Positions 41,907 to 50,769 of a stretch of 64,000 nt of DNA are shown here, one piece after another. The notes under the pieces were generated by a model. The model was not told the origin of the DNA, ran no database searches, and saw only the letters and a list, made by a program, of their open reading frames with translations. Position numbers and translations under genes: made by a program. The stretch covers positions 3,658,001-3,722,000 of the forward strand of contig OY782766.1 of NCBI GenBank assembly GCA_963678235.1, given 5' to 3'. Within the stretch, counting starts at the first letter, position 1. Each line of letters starts with the position of its first letter. This DNA comes from JABMQB01 sp963678235 (GTDB lineage Bacteria; Bacteroidota; Bacteroidia; Bacteroidales; Prolixibacteraceae).

Positions 41907-43940
41907 TTACTTCACTTCCGAACCCGGTTTTACAGATTGATCTGGAGTAACAATGGACAAACTTCCATCGGCATTTTCGGCACACAAAATCATACCCTGC
42001 GATTCAATTCCTTTTAGCTTTTTAGGTTCGAGGTTCACCAATATCGACACTTGTTTGCCCACCAGGTCTTCCGGTTTATAATATTCTGCAATTCCTGAAA
42101 CCACTGTTCTCTGGTCAATTCCGGTATCAATTTTTAGTTTCAGCAACTTTTTAGTTTTGGCGACTTTCTCAGCTTCGATAACCGTTCCAACCCGAATGTC
42201 AATTTTCCCGAAATCGTCGAAAGTGATGTTTTCTTTTGCCGGGGCTACAACTGCTTCTGCAAGTTCGTTTGCCTTTTTAGTATCCAACAATTTATTTATT
42301 TGGGCTTCAATAACTTTATCCTCTATTTTTTCAAACAATAGGCTTGGTTTATTCACCTTGTGGCCAGCTGAAATGATATTTGTGTTTCCCAAAACCGACC
42401 AGTCAGCCTTTTCAAAATTCAGGAATCCTCGAAGTTTTTTCATGCTAAATGGGAGGAATGGCTCAAGAATGATGGTCAGGTTTGCTGTAATTTGCAAACA
42501 CACGTTCATGATCGTTTTAACCCTTTCTTCATCGGTTTTAATTACCTGCCATGGTTCTTCATCAGCCAGGTATTTGTTGCCAAGACGCGCCAGGTCCATG
42601 GCATTTTTTAATGCTTCCCGGATACGGAAATTATCCAGGCTTTTTTCAACATTTGCTTTTATTGCTGCAATTTCGTCAAGTGTTTCTTTATCGGTTGCGC
42701 TTAGTTCTCCTCTTTCGGGAACAACACCGTTGTAATATTTTTGGGTCAGCACCAGCGCCCGGTTCACAAAATTCCCTAAAACGGCGACAAGTTCGTTGTT
42801 ATTTCTGGTTTGATAATCTTTCCAGGTAAAATCATTGTCTTTTGTTTCGGGGGCATTGGCGGTGAGTACATATTTCAGCACATCTTCTTTGCCGGGTAAA
42901 TCTTCTAAATATTCGTGCAGCCAAACTGCCCAATTACGAGAAGTGGAAATTTTATCGCCTTCGAGGTTAAGAAACTCGTTGGCAGGGACGTTTTCAGGAA
43001 GAATATAAGTTCCTTCCGCTTTCAGCATTGTTGGAAATATGATGCAGTGGAAAACAATATTGTCTTTCCCAATAAAGTGCAACATCCTTGTTTCCGGATC
43101 TTTCCAGTATTTTTCCCATTCGGGTGTCAATTCTTTGGTTGCTGAAATGTACCCGATAGGAGCATCAAACCACACATACAATACTTTTCCTTCGGCATCT
43201 TCCACCGGAACCGGGACACCCCAATTTAAATCGCGGGTTACGGCCCTTGGCAATAATCCGCTATCAATCCATGATTTGCATTGTCCATAAACATTGCTCT
43301 TCCATTCTTTATGTCCTTCAAGGATCCACTCTTTAAGCCATGGTTCGTATTGGTCGAGTGGTAGGTACCAGTGTTTTGTTTCCTTTAAAACAGGTTTGTT
43401 TCCGCTGATCATCGAGGTTGGATTGATCAACTCAGTTGGGCTAAGTGAAGTACCACAACTTTCGCATTGGTCGCCATATGCTTTTTCGAAAGAGCATTTT
43501 GGGCAGGTACCTGTAATATATCTGTCGGCTAAAAATTGTTTGTTTTCTTCGTCAAAATATTGCTCGGTGGTTTTTTCTACAAATTTTCCTTCATCGTATA
43601 GCTTTTTGAAAAATCCAGAAGCCGTTTCGTGATGTATTTCAGCACTTGTACGTGAATATACGTCAAAAGAAATCCCGAATTGTTCAAACGACTTTTTAAT
43701 GATTCCATGAAACTTGTCAACAACATCCTGAGGTGTAATCCCTTCGTTTTTTGCCTTCAGTGTAATTGGGACCCCATGCTCATCAGATCCACCAATCAGG
43801 ACCACTTCCTCGTTTTTTAAACGTAAATATCTTGCATAAATATCTGCAGGAACATAAACTCCGGCTAGATGTCCGATATGGATTGGTCCATTGGCATAAG
43901 GAAGTGCCGTGGTAATTAAAGTACGTTTGAAATCAGTCAT
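41907..43940 (-). CDS. metG: methionine--tRNA ligase with C-terminal tRNA-binding domain
   Basis: The 677-residue enzyme has the class I HIGH motif in PYANGPIHIGHLAG, a zinc knuckle CPKCSFEKAYGDQCESCG near 144-161, and KISTSR, the KMSKS equivalent, near 334. An alpha-helical anticodon domain follows, and the last 110 residues form an EMAP/Trbp111-like OB-fold (FGKIDIRVGTVIEAEKV...VSGIAEYYKPEDLVG) that helps tRNA binding and dimerisation. It charges tRNA-Met in the cytosol. Confidence 0.95.
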   Translation of the reverse strand: MTDFKRTLITTALPYANGPIHIGHLAGVYVPADIYARYLRLKNEEVVLIGGSDEHGVPITLKAKNEGITPQDVVDKFHGIIKKSFEQFGISFDVYSRTSAEIHHETASGFFKKLYDEGKFVEKTTEQYFDEENKQFLADRYITGTCPKCSFEKAYGDQCESCGTSLSPTELINPTSMISGNKPVLKETKHWYLPLDQYEPWLKEWILEGHKEWKSNVYGQCKSWIDSGLLPRAVTRDLNWGVPVPVEDAEGKVLYVWFDAPIGYISATKELTPEWEKYWKDPETRMLHFIGKDNIVFHCIIFPTMLKAEGTYILPENVPANEFLNLEGDKISTSRNWAVWLHEYLEDLPGKEDVLKYVLTANAPETKDNDFTWKDYQTRNNNELVAVLGNFVNRALVLTQKYYNGVVPERGELSATDKETLDEIAAIKANVEKSLDNFRIREALKNAMDLARLGNKYLADEEPWQVIKTDEERVKTIMNVCLQITANLTIILEPFLPFSMKKLRGFLNFEKADWSVLGNTNIISAGHKVNKPSLLFEKIEDKVIEAQINKLLDTKKANELAEAVVAPAKENITFDDFGKIDIRVGTVIEAEKVAKTKKLLKLKIDTGIDQRTVVSGIAEYYKPEDLVGKQVSILVNLEPKKLKGIESQGMILCAENADGSLSIVTPDQSVKPGSEVK

Positions 43941-44154
43941 TTCTTTAGAATATGGATTTTGTTTTGAGGCTACAAAGATAGTAGTTTTTTTGAGTCATTT
44001 AAGTTTTGAATATGCTGTTCAATCAGAGATTAAGGTAAAATAATTTGTTTAAACCCTATTGAAATTGCTGCCCCACAGAATATATTTTTATATTTGATGG
44101 GAACGAAAAATTTTCGCAAATCTTTAAACTATAACTCAATTAACAATTCAGCTC

Positions 44155-45252
44155 ATGAGCATTTTAAAAAACCCTTCAAACTTTCTATTTTCTATTTTAG
44201 TAATTTTTATTTTAGGAATAACTTTTAGCTGTGAAAAAGACTGTGAATGCGATGAATATGTTACAGAAGAATTTCAGGTAGATCTATCGGAGTTTGAAAT
44301 AATAAGAGTAAAACAAAATTCGGTTACCTGCGGTTTGGAGATTGATGATGAAGAGCTTGACTCTGTAATTGAGATGGGGATTATTTTTAGCCAAAGTATG
44401 GATCCTACACTTGATCTAAATGAGGAAGGAAAGCTGGTTATTGATCCAGTTGTAGAAGATTTTATAGGTTCTGTGGATGGACTAAATCATGGAACAACAT
44501 ATAACATTCGTGCTTATGTTATTTCAAGTGCAGATACTAGTTATAGCGAACAGTTAAGTTTTACCACTATTGAACAAGATGGCACAAAAGGAACAGTTAC
44601 TGATATTGATGGGAATACATATGAAACCATGATAATAGGTGGATTAGAATGGATGGTAGAAAATTTAAGAGTAACACATTATCGAGATGGTACTGAGATA
44701 ATTACCGGAGTGAGTGACGAAGAATATGGAACGATAGATTATGGGGCATATGGGATTTACCAACATCGTAAGTTAGATGGATTTGAGTCGGATGCTGATG
44801 TTGCATTGGTTTACGGGGCATTATACAATTGGTATGCAGTAGGCAATGAACGTGGTTTAAGTCCTGAGGGATGGCATATTCCTACCGATGAAGATTGGAT
44901 GGAACTGGAAAGGCATTTAGGCATGAGCGAATCGCAAGTTTTAGATACTGATTATCGCGGGGTTGATCAGGGAATTCAAATGAAAAGTTTAGAAACTGTT
45001 CCTGATCCTAATCCAAGCTGGGAGCGTGATAATGTATCAACAAACTCTTCAGGTTTTAACGCCATTCCCGGTGGAGGAAGGTACGAATCTGGGAACTTTG
45101 GTTACAAGGGGTGGTTTGCTTACTTCTGGACTTCATCGGAAGTTGGAACAAGTGACGCCTGGGCTCGAATTTTGGTGTATTATGAAGATGGTGTGGGACG
45201 AAACATAGTAGATAAAAATATGGGGTACAGCATTCGTTGTGTGAAAGATTAA
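44155..45252 (+). CDS. lipoprotein with Fibrobacter-succinogenes major paralogous domain
   Basis: The 365-residue lipoprotein has Cys26 in the lipobox GITFSC followed by EKDCECDE, a cysteine/acidic export signal. Residues 160-365 form the Fib_succ_major domain: DIDGNTYETMIIGGLEWMVENLR, ALYNWYAVGNERGLSPEGWHIPTDEDWMELERHLG, SGFNAIPGGGRYESG, FWTSSEV and SIRCVKD. This domain is abundant in surface proteins of Fibrobacter and Bacteroidota, but its role is unknown; a fibronectin-like domain (GLNHGTTYNIRAYVISSADT) precedes it. Confidence 0.85.
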   Translation: MSILKNPSNFLFSILVIFILGITFSCEKDCECDEYVTEEFQVDLSEFEIIRVKQNSVTCGLEIDDEELDSVIEMGIIFSQSMDPTLDLNEEGKLVIDPVVEDFIGSVDGLNHGTTYNIRAYVISSADTSYSEQLSFTTIEQDGTKGTVTDIDGNTYETMIIGGLEWMVENLRVTHYRDGTEIITGVSDEEYGTIDYGAYGIYQHRKLDGFESDADVALVYGALYNWYAVGNERGLSPEGWHIPTDEDWMELERHLGMSESQVLDTDYRGVDQGIQMKSLETVPDPNPSWERDNVSTNSSGFNAIPGGGRYESGNFGYKGWFAYFWTSSEVGTSDAWARILVYYEDGVGRNIVDKNMGYSIRCVKD

Positions 45253-45284
45253 TTAGCTGGAATTATACTTTCTTGATAAAGAAA

Positions 45285-45320
45285 CAAAAGGGCAGAATTT
45301 TACAACTGCCCTTTTGTTTT
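45285..45320. terminator. bidirectional terminator between convergent genes
   Basis: CAAAAGGGCAG (45285-45295) pairs perfectly with CTGCCCTTTTG (45306-45316), with a T tract after it on the plus strand and an A/T-rich tract on the other. It serves the lipoprotein gene and the mrp gene train. Confidence 0.8.
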
Positions 45321-45360
45321 ACTATAAATCTTCCATAAATAGGAAGGAATTCAATTTCAT

Positions 45361-46476
45361 TTATTTTTTGGAAATCTTCACTTTTTTGGTTGGTGCAACT
45401 TCGATGTTCCTTTTTTGCAATTGATCAACCACATTTTTTGCAACATCGGCAAAAGCTTTTCCTGTGGGTGTATTTTCATCAAATGCTGCCGGGGTACCAT
45501 TGTCGCCACCTTCACGTATGCTTTGCACAATTGGTATTTGCCCAAGAAGCTTTAAGCCCATTTTATCGGCTAATTTTTTTCCACCATCTTTTCCGAAAAT
45601 ATAATACTTGTTGTCTGGTAATTCTTCAGGGGTAAACCACGCCATGTTTTCAACCAGTCCCAACACCGGAACATCAATTGATTTGCTTTGGAACATGCCC
45701 ACACCTTTGATTACATCTGCCAAAGCTACATCCTGAGGCGTTGAAACAATCATAGCAGCCGTTACCGGAACGGTTTGCACAAGTGTCAGGTGAATATCGC
45801 TTGTCCCCGGGGGGAGGTCGATCAATAAATAATCTAATTCTCCCCAATAACCATCAGTAATCAGTTGTTTTAATGCATTGGATGCCATTGGCCCGCGCCA
45901 GATAAGCGCATTTTCGGGAGCCACAAAAAAACCGATGGACAGAAATTTAACACCATATTTTTCAACAGGATGGATAACATCCCGCTTGTCAATTTTTTGC
46001 CCCATTGGGCGTTCTCCTTCAGCCCCAAACATTTTCGGGATGGAAGGACCAAAAATATCGGCATCAATCAGGCCAACTTTGGCACCCGTTTTAGCAAGTG
46101 CAACAGCAGTGTTCACAGCAATGGTTGATTTACCAACCCCACCTTTGCCTGAAGCCACCGCAATAATGTTTTTAACCTTGGGCAAAATTGGGCGTTCCAT
46201 GTTGTGCACAAATTTTACCGAAATATTCCCTTTAATTTCAACCGAATCACCAAGCCTTCTGGAAATGGTCGATTCGCACAGGTTTACCAGGCGTGAGATA
46301 TTAGGATCATCTGACTTTTGAAATACAAGTGAAAATGCCACCTTTTGTCCTGTAATCCGGATCTCCTGCACCATATCCAAAGCAACAATATTCTCTTCGC
46401 TGCCCGGGTATTTGATACTGCTTAGTGCATCGGTTACATTTTTGGGTACAATTAAATTTCTTGGTATATCGTTCAT
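45361..46476 (-). CDS. mrp: Mrp/ApbC-type iron-sulfur cluster carrier ATPase
   Basis: The 371-residue protein has an N-terminal MIP18/DUF59-type domain (about residues 1-85) and a P-loop ATPase: deviant Walker A ASGKGGVGKST near 101-111, FGPSIPKMFG, and DLPPGTSDIHLTL. Relatives assemble and deliver 4Fe-4S clusters. A CxxC metal pair, often present before ALIWRGP, is not visible here. ATG 46476 is preferred to a TTG nine bases upstream. It is the last gene of the minus-strand run starting at holB. Confidence 0.85.
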   Translation of the reverse strand: MNDIPRNLIVPKNVTDALSSIKYPGSEENIVALDMVQEIRITGQKVAFSLVFQKSDDPNISRLVNLCESTISRRLGDSVEIKGNISVKFVHNMERPILPKVKNIIAVASGKGGVGKSTIAVNTAVALAKTGAKVGLIDADIFGPSIPKMFGAEGERPMGQKIDKRDVIHPVEKYGVKFLSIGFFVAPENALIWRGPMASNALKQLITDGYWGELDYLLIDLPPGTSDIHLTLVQTVPVTAAMIVSTPQDVALADVIKGVGMFQSKSIDVPVLGLVENMAWFTPEELPDNKYYIFGKDGGKKLADKMGLKLLGQIPIVQSIREGGDNGTPAAFDENTPTGKAFADVAKNVVDQLQKRNIEVAPTKKVKISKK

Positions 46477-46518
46477 TTTAACCAATTTTAAATTAACATA
46501 AGTTCAAAATTAATAATT

Positions 46519-46845
46519 TTATGAAAGTTCATTTGAGGGATCCCAAAATATTTCATTAAAATTTTGAATTTGTCCATCTTTAATAACAACACCTTCGTTC
46601 CCTAAAAGTTCCTCCATGGTCATAGGCGTATCGAAATGATGTTTTCCGGTAAGCAATCCGTTTCGGTTAACCACTCGGTGAGCTGGCACATATTCCTTTT
46701 GTGTGTGCGAGGCATTCATTGCCCAACCCACCATCCTGGCTGCGCCTGCCGATCCAATATATTTAGCGATGGCTCCATAAGAAGTTACCCTTCCTTGTGG
46801 CACCAAACGTACTACCTGGTAGACTTGTTCAAAAAAATCACTCAT
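46519..46845 (-). CDS. atl: alkyltransferase-like DNA repair protein (Atl)
   Basis: The 108-residue protein aligns with the DNA-binding domain of O6-methylguanine methyltransferases: FEQVYQVVRLVPQGRVTSYGAIAKYIG at 4-30, GWAMNASH, and VPAHRVVNRNGLL. The reactive Cys of the PCHR motif is replaced by Ala (PAHRV), so it cannot accept alkyl groups and should act as an alkyltransferase-like base-flipping protein that directs nucleotide excision repair to damage. ATG 46845 (MSDFFEQ) overlaps the trmB stop and is preferred to the TTG/ATG 24 codons upstream. Confidence 0.85.
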   Translation of the reverse strand: MSDFFEQVYQVVRLVPQGRVTSYGAIAKYIGSAGAARMVGWAMNASHTQKEYVPAHRVVNRNGLLTGKHHFDTPMTMEELLGNEGVVIKDGQIQNFNEIFWDPSNELS

Positions 46846-47593
46846 CGTCTTGAAAATCAATTGCACTTCTCCCGAAACTTCGGTAAGCATCTTTTTCAAT
46901 TTCAATATCCGGTTCAATTAACTCTTGTGCCCGGTTAATTTTGAATGCCAAATATTTGATACTAATACCTCTGTCGAGCCATTGTTTTTCGTAGAAGGTT
47001 TTTATTTGAAGGATTTCGCTTATGTTGTCTGAGTTATAAATGTCATCCATTTTCGCAAGCACTTCAAAGTTGTTTGCTTCAACCATGGCACAGGTATATT
47101 GAAATTGAAAATTGCTATCGGTTTTTAAATGGATGATTCCCTCTTTTGCAAGAAACTTTTTATAAATCTCAATGAAATTGGTTGCTGTTAGTCTTTTTCT
47201 GGTTTTTTTCATTTGAGGATCGGGGAATGTAAGCCAGATTTCATCAATCTCGTTTTCTCCAAAAAAAAGATTGATGATTTCAATGTTGGTACGGATAAAG
47301 GCAACATTTTTTAAGCCAAGTTCGTGTACTTCTTTTGCACCTTTCCATATCCTTGCACCTTTAATATCAACGCCAATGTAATTTTTTTCCGGGAACTTTT
47401 TTGCGAGTTGAACGGTATATTCCCCTTTCCCGCAACCTAATTCAAGAATGATCGGATTTTCATTTTTAAAGAATTCTTTTGCCCATTTTCCTTTGAGATG
47501 GAAATCTTCGTTATCTAATGCCCTATAAGTTGCCTGGATAACATGACTATATGTCTCAAGATCCGCAAATTTTACAAGTTTACCTTTTCCCAC
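46838..47593 (-). CDS. trmB: tRNA (guanine-N7)-methyltransferase
   Basis: The 251-residue enzyme has the SAM-binding ILELGCGKGEYTVQLA near 49-64, NYIGVDIKGARIWKG, and the TrmB signature IDEIWLTFPDPQMKKTRKRLT near 115-136 that binds the tRNA and guides catalysis. It makes m7G46 in tRNA. Its stop overlaps the next start (ATGAGTGA), so atl is probably translationally coupled. Confidence 0.95.
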   Translation of the reverse strand: MGKGKLVKFADLETYSHVIQATYRALDNEDFHLKGKWAKEFFKNENPIILELGCGKGEYTVQLAKKFPEKNYIGVDIKGARIWKGAKEVHELGLKNVAFIRTNIEIINLFFGENEIDEIWLTFPDPQMKKTRKRLTATNFIEIYKKFLAKEGIIHLKTDSNFQFQYTCAMVEANNFEVLAKMDDIYNSDNISEILQIKTFYEKQWLDRGISIKYLAFKINRAQELIEPDIEIEKDAYRSFGRSAIDFQDDE

Positions 47594-47602
47594 AACGTTT
47601 AA

Positions 47603-48073
47603 TTATTGAACTTTTTCAACCCTCAAACCAACATCCCTTATTCCATAAAGAACGGGTTCGCGCATACCTTGTTTAACCATGAATTTGTAAGTTCCCGAGT
47701 CCGGAAAAAATACATTTCTTCGATACATAAACTGTATGTCACGGTGTTTCCCGTATCCATTTCCAAACCATTTGCCCATAGGGTCGGCAAGGGTAAATTC
47801 AACCGTATCTTTCATTTCTTTACCGTTTGGCGGAACAATAGAAACAAAAAGCCAAAGATTGCTGTAGGAATAGTCCACAGAGTTTCTAATGTTGAATAAA
47901 AGATTGTGGTTTTGGGTCGTATCTTCAATTTGAAATTCAAAACTAACAACAGAATCAAGCGACCACTTCATTTCATTTATTGGAATGTACTTTTCGTAAA
48001 CCATTTTTCGGTCGCACGCAAAAAAAGCAAGAATAAGAATTATTAAAGCGCTGTATTTTAACAATTTTCTCAT
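47603..48073 (-). CDS. gldH: gliding-motility lipoprotein GldH
   Basis: The 156-residue protein is a lipoprotein (LAFFAC, Cys20) with the GldH features: DRKMVYEKYIPI, FNIRNSVDYSYSNLWLFVSI, DTVEFTLADPMGKWFGNGYGKHRDIQFMYRRNVFF and the final GIRDVGLRVEK. GldH is needed for gliding and for the type 9 secretion machine in Flavobacteria, although it also occurs in non-gliding members. It sits in a conserved place next to a PSP1-family gene, whose end overlaps its start. Confidence 0.9.
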   Translation of the reverse strand: MRKLLKYSALIILILAFFACDRKMVYEKYIPINEMKWSLDSVVSFEFQIEDTTQNHNLLFNIRNSVDYSYSNLWLFVSIVPPNGKEMKDTVEFTLADPMGKWFGNGYGKHRDIQFMYRRNVFFPDSGTYKFMVKQGMREPVLYGIRDVGLRVEKVQ

Positions 48074-49203
48074 TGTTTTTTTGGCCGTTTAAAATTTCCT
48101 CGTTTTTCGTTTCTTCTTTTGTTTCTGGGGTGTTTTTTTCTTGGTTTATCAAACCTGTTTAGGCTATCTTGACCTACCACATTATGGAAGGTTTCCTTGT
48201 TGGTATCTGGTAGTGTAATCTCTTCAGCCATCAGGATTTCAGGTTTTTTGCCCTTTTCGTTCATTCGTTGTATCCTTTTCACGTTTGCAACAGAAACAGG
48301 TACCATAGTTGTTGGACCATCTCCCCCGGTCGAATACCAAAATATGCGGTTAAAAATATCTGCTTTTTGGAAATAGTAGGTTTCTTTTTCGGTTTGAAGC
48401 GGAATATTGTTAGGCGGGAAGTCTCGTTGAGCATCGATATATGAATCGACTTCGAAATTAAGGCAACATTTTAGTTTTCCACATTGCCCGGCAAGCTTTT
48501 GTGGGTTCAACGATATTTCCTGGTAGCGCGCAGCATTTGTGGTTACCGAAACAAAGTTGCATACCCAGGTGGCGCAACAAAGTTCCCTTCCACATGGTCC
48601 AATACCGCCAATCCTGCCTGCTTCCTGCCTTGCACCAATCTGTTTCATTTCAATGCGGATTTTAAACGTATCCGCCAAAACCCTGATCAGCTGCCTGAAA
48701 TCTACCCTGCCATCGGCAATGTAGTAGAAAATAGCTTTGGTTTTATCGCCTTGGTACTCAACATCCCCAATTTTCATGTCGAGTTTGAGGTCGTTGGTAA
48801 TTTGGCGTGAACGGATCATTGTTTGATGTTCCAGTGCAATTGCTTCGCGCCATTTATCGATGTCAACCGATTTTGCAATGCGGTATATTTTACGAAGTTC
48901 CCCGTTTACAAGGGTGACTTTGCGTTTTTTCATTAATTCAAGCACCAGGTCGCCTTTCACTGAAACAACCCCAATGTCGTGACCGGGATTGGCTTCAACG
49001 GCGACAATATCGCCCACTTCAATTTTAAGGTTGTTCACATTTCGGAAATAATCTTTTCGGGTGTTTTTAAACCTGACTTCAATTATTTCATCCGGGTTTG
49101 CAATGCTTTTAAGGTCTTTAAGCCAGTCGGTAACTGACAGTTTTGAACAAGATCCTGTTTTATTGGAGCAAATCCCGCGCTCAATTATATTTAATTCATC
49201 CAT
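48070..49203 (-). CDS. PSP1-domain protein (RicT/YaaT-like)
   Basis: The 377-residue protein has a PSP1-type C-terminal domain with clusters of cysteines: GPCGRELCCATWVC near 203-216 and CGKLKCCLNFEVDSY near 240-254, likely metal or iron-sulfur ligands, plus a basic tail ending KHPRNKRRNEKRGNFKRPKKQ. In Bacillus RicT belongs to a complex controlling RNA maturation; in Bacteroidota the role is not settled. ATG 49203 (MDELNII) is chosen over an upstream start because it gives a compact N-terminus. Its stop overlaps the gldH start. Confidence 0.8.
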   Translation of the reverse strand: MDELNIIERGICSNKTGSCSKLSVTDWLKDLKSIANPDEIIEVRFKNTRKDYFRNVNNLKIEVGDIVAVEANPGHDIGVVSVKGDLVLELMKKRKVTLVNGELRKIYRIAKSVDIDKWREAIALEHQTMIRSRQITNDLKLDMKIGDVEYQGDKTKAIFYYIADGRVDFRQLIRVLADTFKIRIEMKQIGARQEAGRIGGIGPCGRELCCATWVCNFVSVTTNAARYQEISLNPQKLAGQCGKLKCCLNFEVDSYIDAQRDFPPNNIPLQTEKETYYFQKADIFNRIFWYSTGGDGPTTMVPVSVANVKRIQRMNEKGKKPEILMAEEITLPDTNKETFHNVVGQDSLNRFDKPRKKHPRNKRRNEKRGNFKRPKKQ

Positions 49204-49387
49204 ATGATATAGCTTATCATGTCTCCCGATCCGAAATGGATTCATGGAAGATTGCCACAAAAATAAATAATATTACCGATTTGATTATGAATTACTTTCG
49301 TTAAATTCATTATGAATTAGATTCGGGCACAATTAAGACTCTACGATCTTAGGTTTTTATTTGTTTGAACAATTGGGGTTAAAACCC

Positions 49388-50509
49388 TTACATCCGAATT
49401 AGTTTAGCCATTTTTAGTGACATATCTAGAAAAATAATCCTTGGGTTTCCGTTGCTTGAAATATGTTTATATGCGAGTTCAAACTCAGAGTTCATTTTGG
49501 TAATGTTTCGCTCATTCACAAAGGGGGAAAATTTTTGTCCCCATCCTTTTTCTTCTTTGCTTAGATAATTTAAGGCTGGTTGTTTCATGTTTAAAATGAA
49601 ATATTCCCTGATAAGGCGAAGCGCAAACAGAAAAAATCCTTTTTGTTTCTCCCTTCCAATGTTCGAAAGCCCTTCAGCCCATTGAATAAGTTCCAAGGTA
49701 TCAATTTTGTAGGCATTCCTCATTAATTCCTGAAAGCGCGTAAAATAATACAGGCTGTCTTCGTTTGGGTTTTGGAATTCAAGGGATTTAATATAGTTGC
49801 CATTTGCCAGGTGAATAATTTCATCGACCACACCTTCGTCTTCAACATGTGAACGTACTACCTGCCTCATCGAATCATTGTCGATTCTCGGTATTTTTAC
49901 CAATTGAGCCCTTGACCGAATGGTTGTAATGATATTTTCTTCGTTTTCGGTGATTAAAATAAAAAGTGTTTTACTGGGCGGTTCCTCAATCATTTTCAAC
50001 AATTTATTGGAACAGGCGATATTCATTCGTTCGGGCAGCCAAATAATCATTACCTTAAACTCCGACTCAAACGATTTTAAATTTAGTTTTTTCAAGATTG
50101 AAGCACTTTCAGCTTCATAAATCATTCCCTGGGCATTCTCAACATTTATGAAACTAAACCACTGTTGTAGAGTAAAATATGGGTTCGCAAGTACAAACTC
50201 CCTCCATTGTTTTATGAAATCGTCGCTGGTTGGCTTTTTTGCACTACCCGTTGAATAAACCGGATAAACAAAATGTAAATCGGGATGTGCCAATTTTTGG
50301 TATTTGTGGCAAGAAGGGCACTTTCCACATGAATCATTTTCGCCCCTGTCGCGGCATGAAACGTATTGGGCATAAGCCAGGGCTAAAGCAAATTTACCAA
50401 TGCCCTCAGGTCCTGAAAAAAGCTGGGCATGACTTATTCGCTCCTCCTTCACCGACTTGATTAACCTTTGTTTAACTTCTTCTTGACCAATTATATCTTT
50501 AAAAAACAT
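49388..50509 (-). CDS. holB: DNA polymerase III subunit delta prime
   Basis: The 373-residue protein has the AAA+ clamp-loader layout: FKDIIGQEEVKQRL, the Walker A-like GPEGIGKFALALAYAQYVSC near 34-53, a zinc finger CGKCPSCHKYQKLAHPDLHFVYP, and the ILITENEENIITTIRSRAQ segment with the arginine finger. Delta prime is the stator of the clamp loader. It heads the train holB-PSP1-gldH-trmB-atl-mrp on the minus strand and is divergent from pgk. Confidence 0.9.
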   Translation of the reverse strand: MFFKDIIGQEEVKQRLIKSVKEERISHAQLFSGPEGIGKFALALAYAQYVSCRDRGENDSCGKCPSCHKYQKLAHPDLHFVYPVYSTGSAKKPTSDDFIKQWREFVLANPYFTLQQWFSFINVENAQGMIYEAESASILKKLNLKSFESEFKVMIIWLPERMNIACSNKLLKMIEEPPSKTLFILITENEENIITTIRSRAQLVKIPRIDNDSMRQVVRSHVEDEGVVDEIIHLANGNYIKSLEFQNPNEDSLYYFTRFQELMRNAYKIDTLELIQWAEGLSNIGREKQKGFFLFALRLIREYFILNMKQPALNYLSKEEKGWGQKFSPFVNERNITKMNSEFELAYKHISSNGNPRIIFLDMSLKMAKLIRM

Positions 50510-50728
50510 TCTATACTTGTTTGCTTCTGTTTGTATCGATTTTCATCCGACGGATTGCCAAAAGTTCTTCAAATTTAATTTTTATTCTTTAAACAGAGGA
50601 CGAGCCTATGTTTTTTGTAATCCCATTTTATTATTACAGCTTAGTTCGGTACCATTTTAATGGTATTATCTATATTTTAAATTCTTAAAATAAGATTTTT
50701 GCATAAGCAGAGCGCGGCATAATTTTTT

Positions 50729-50736
50729 TAACTTTG
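50729..50736 (+). promoter_or_regulatory. -7 promoter box of pgk
   Basis: TAACTTTG matches TAnnTTTG exactly and lies about 34 bp before the pgk ATG, giving a short leader. The best TTTG upstream, at 50698-50701, is 27 bp away, longer than usual. Confidence 0.45.
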
Positions 50737-50769
50737 GGAGACTTTATGAAACCTATAAAATAATATAAA

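Noticed and set aside
42157..42735. 192-codon plus-strand frame
   Set aside because: Antisense shadow of metG.
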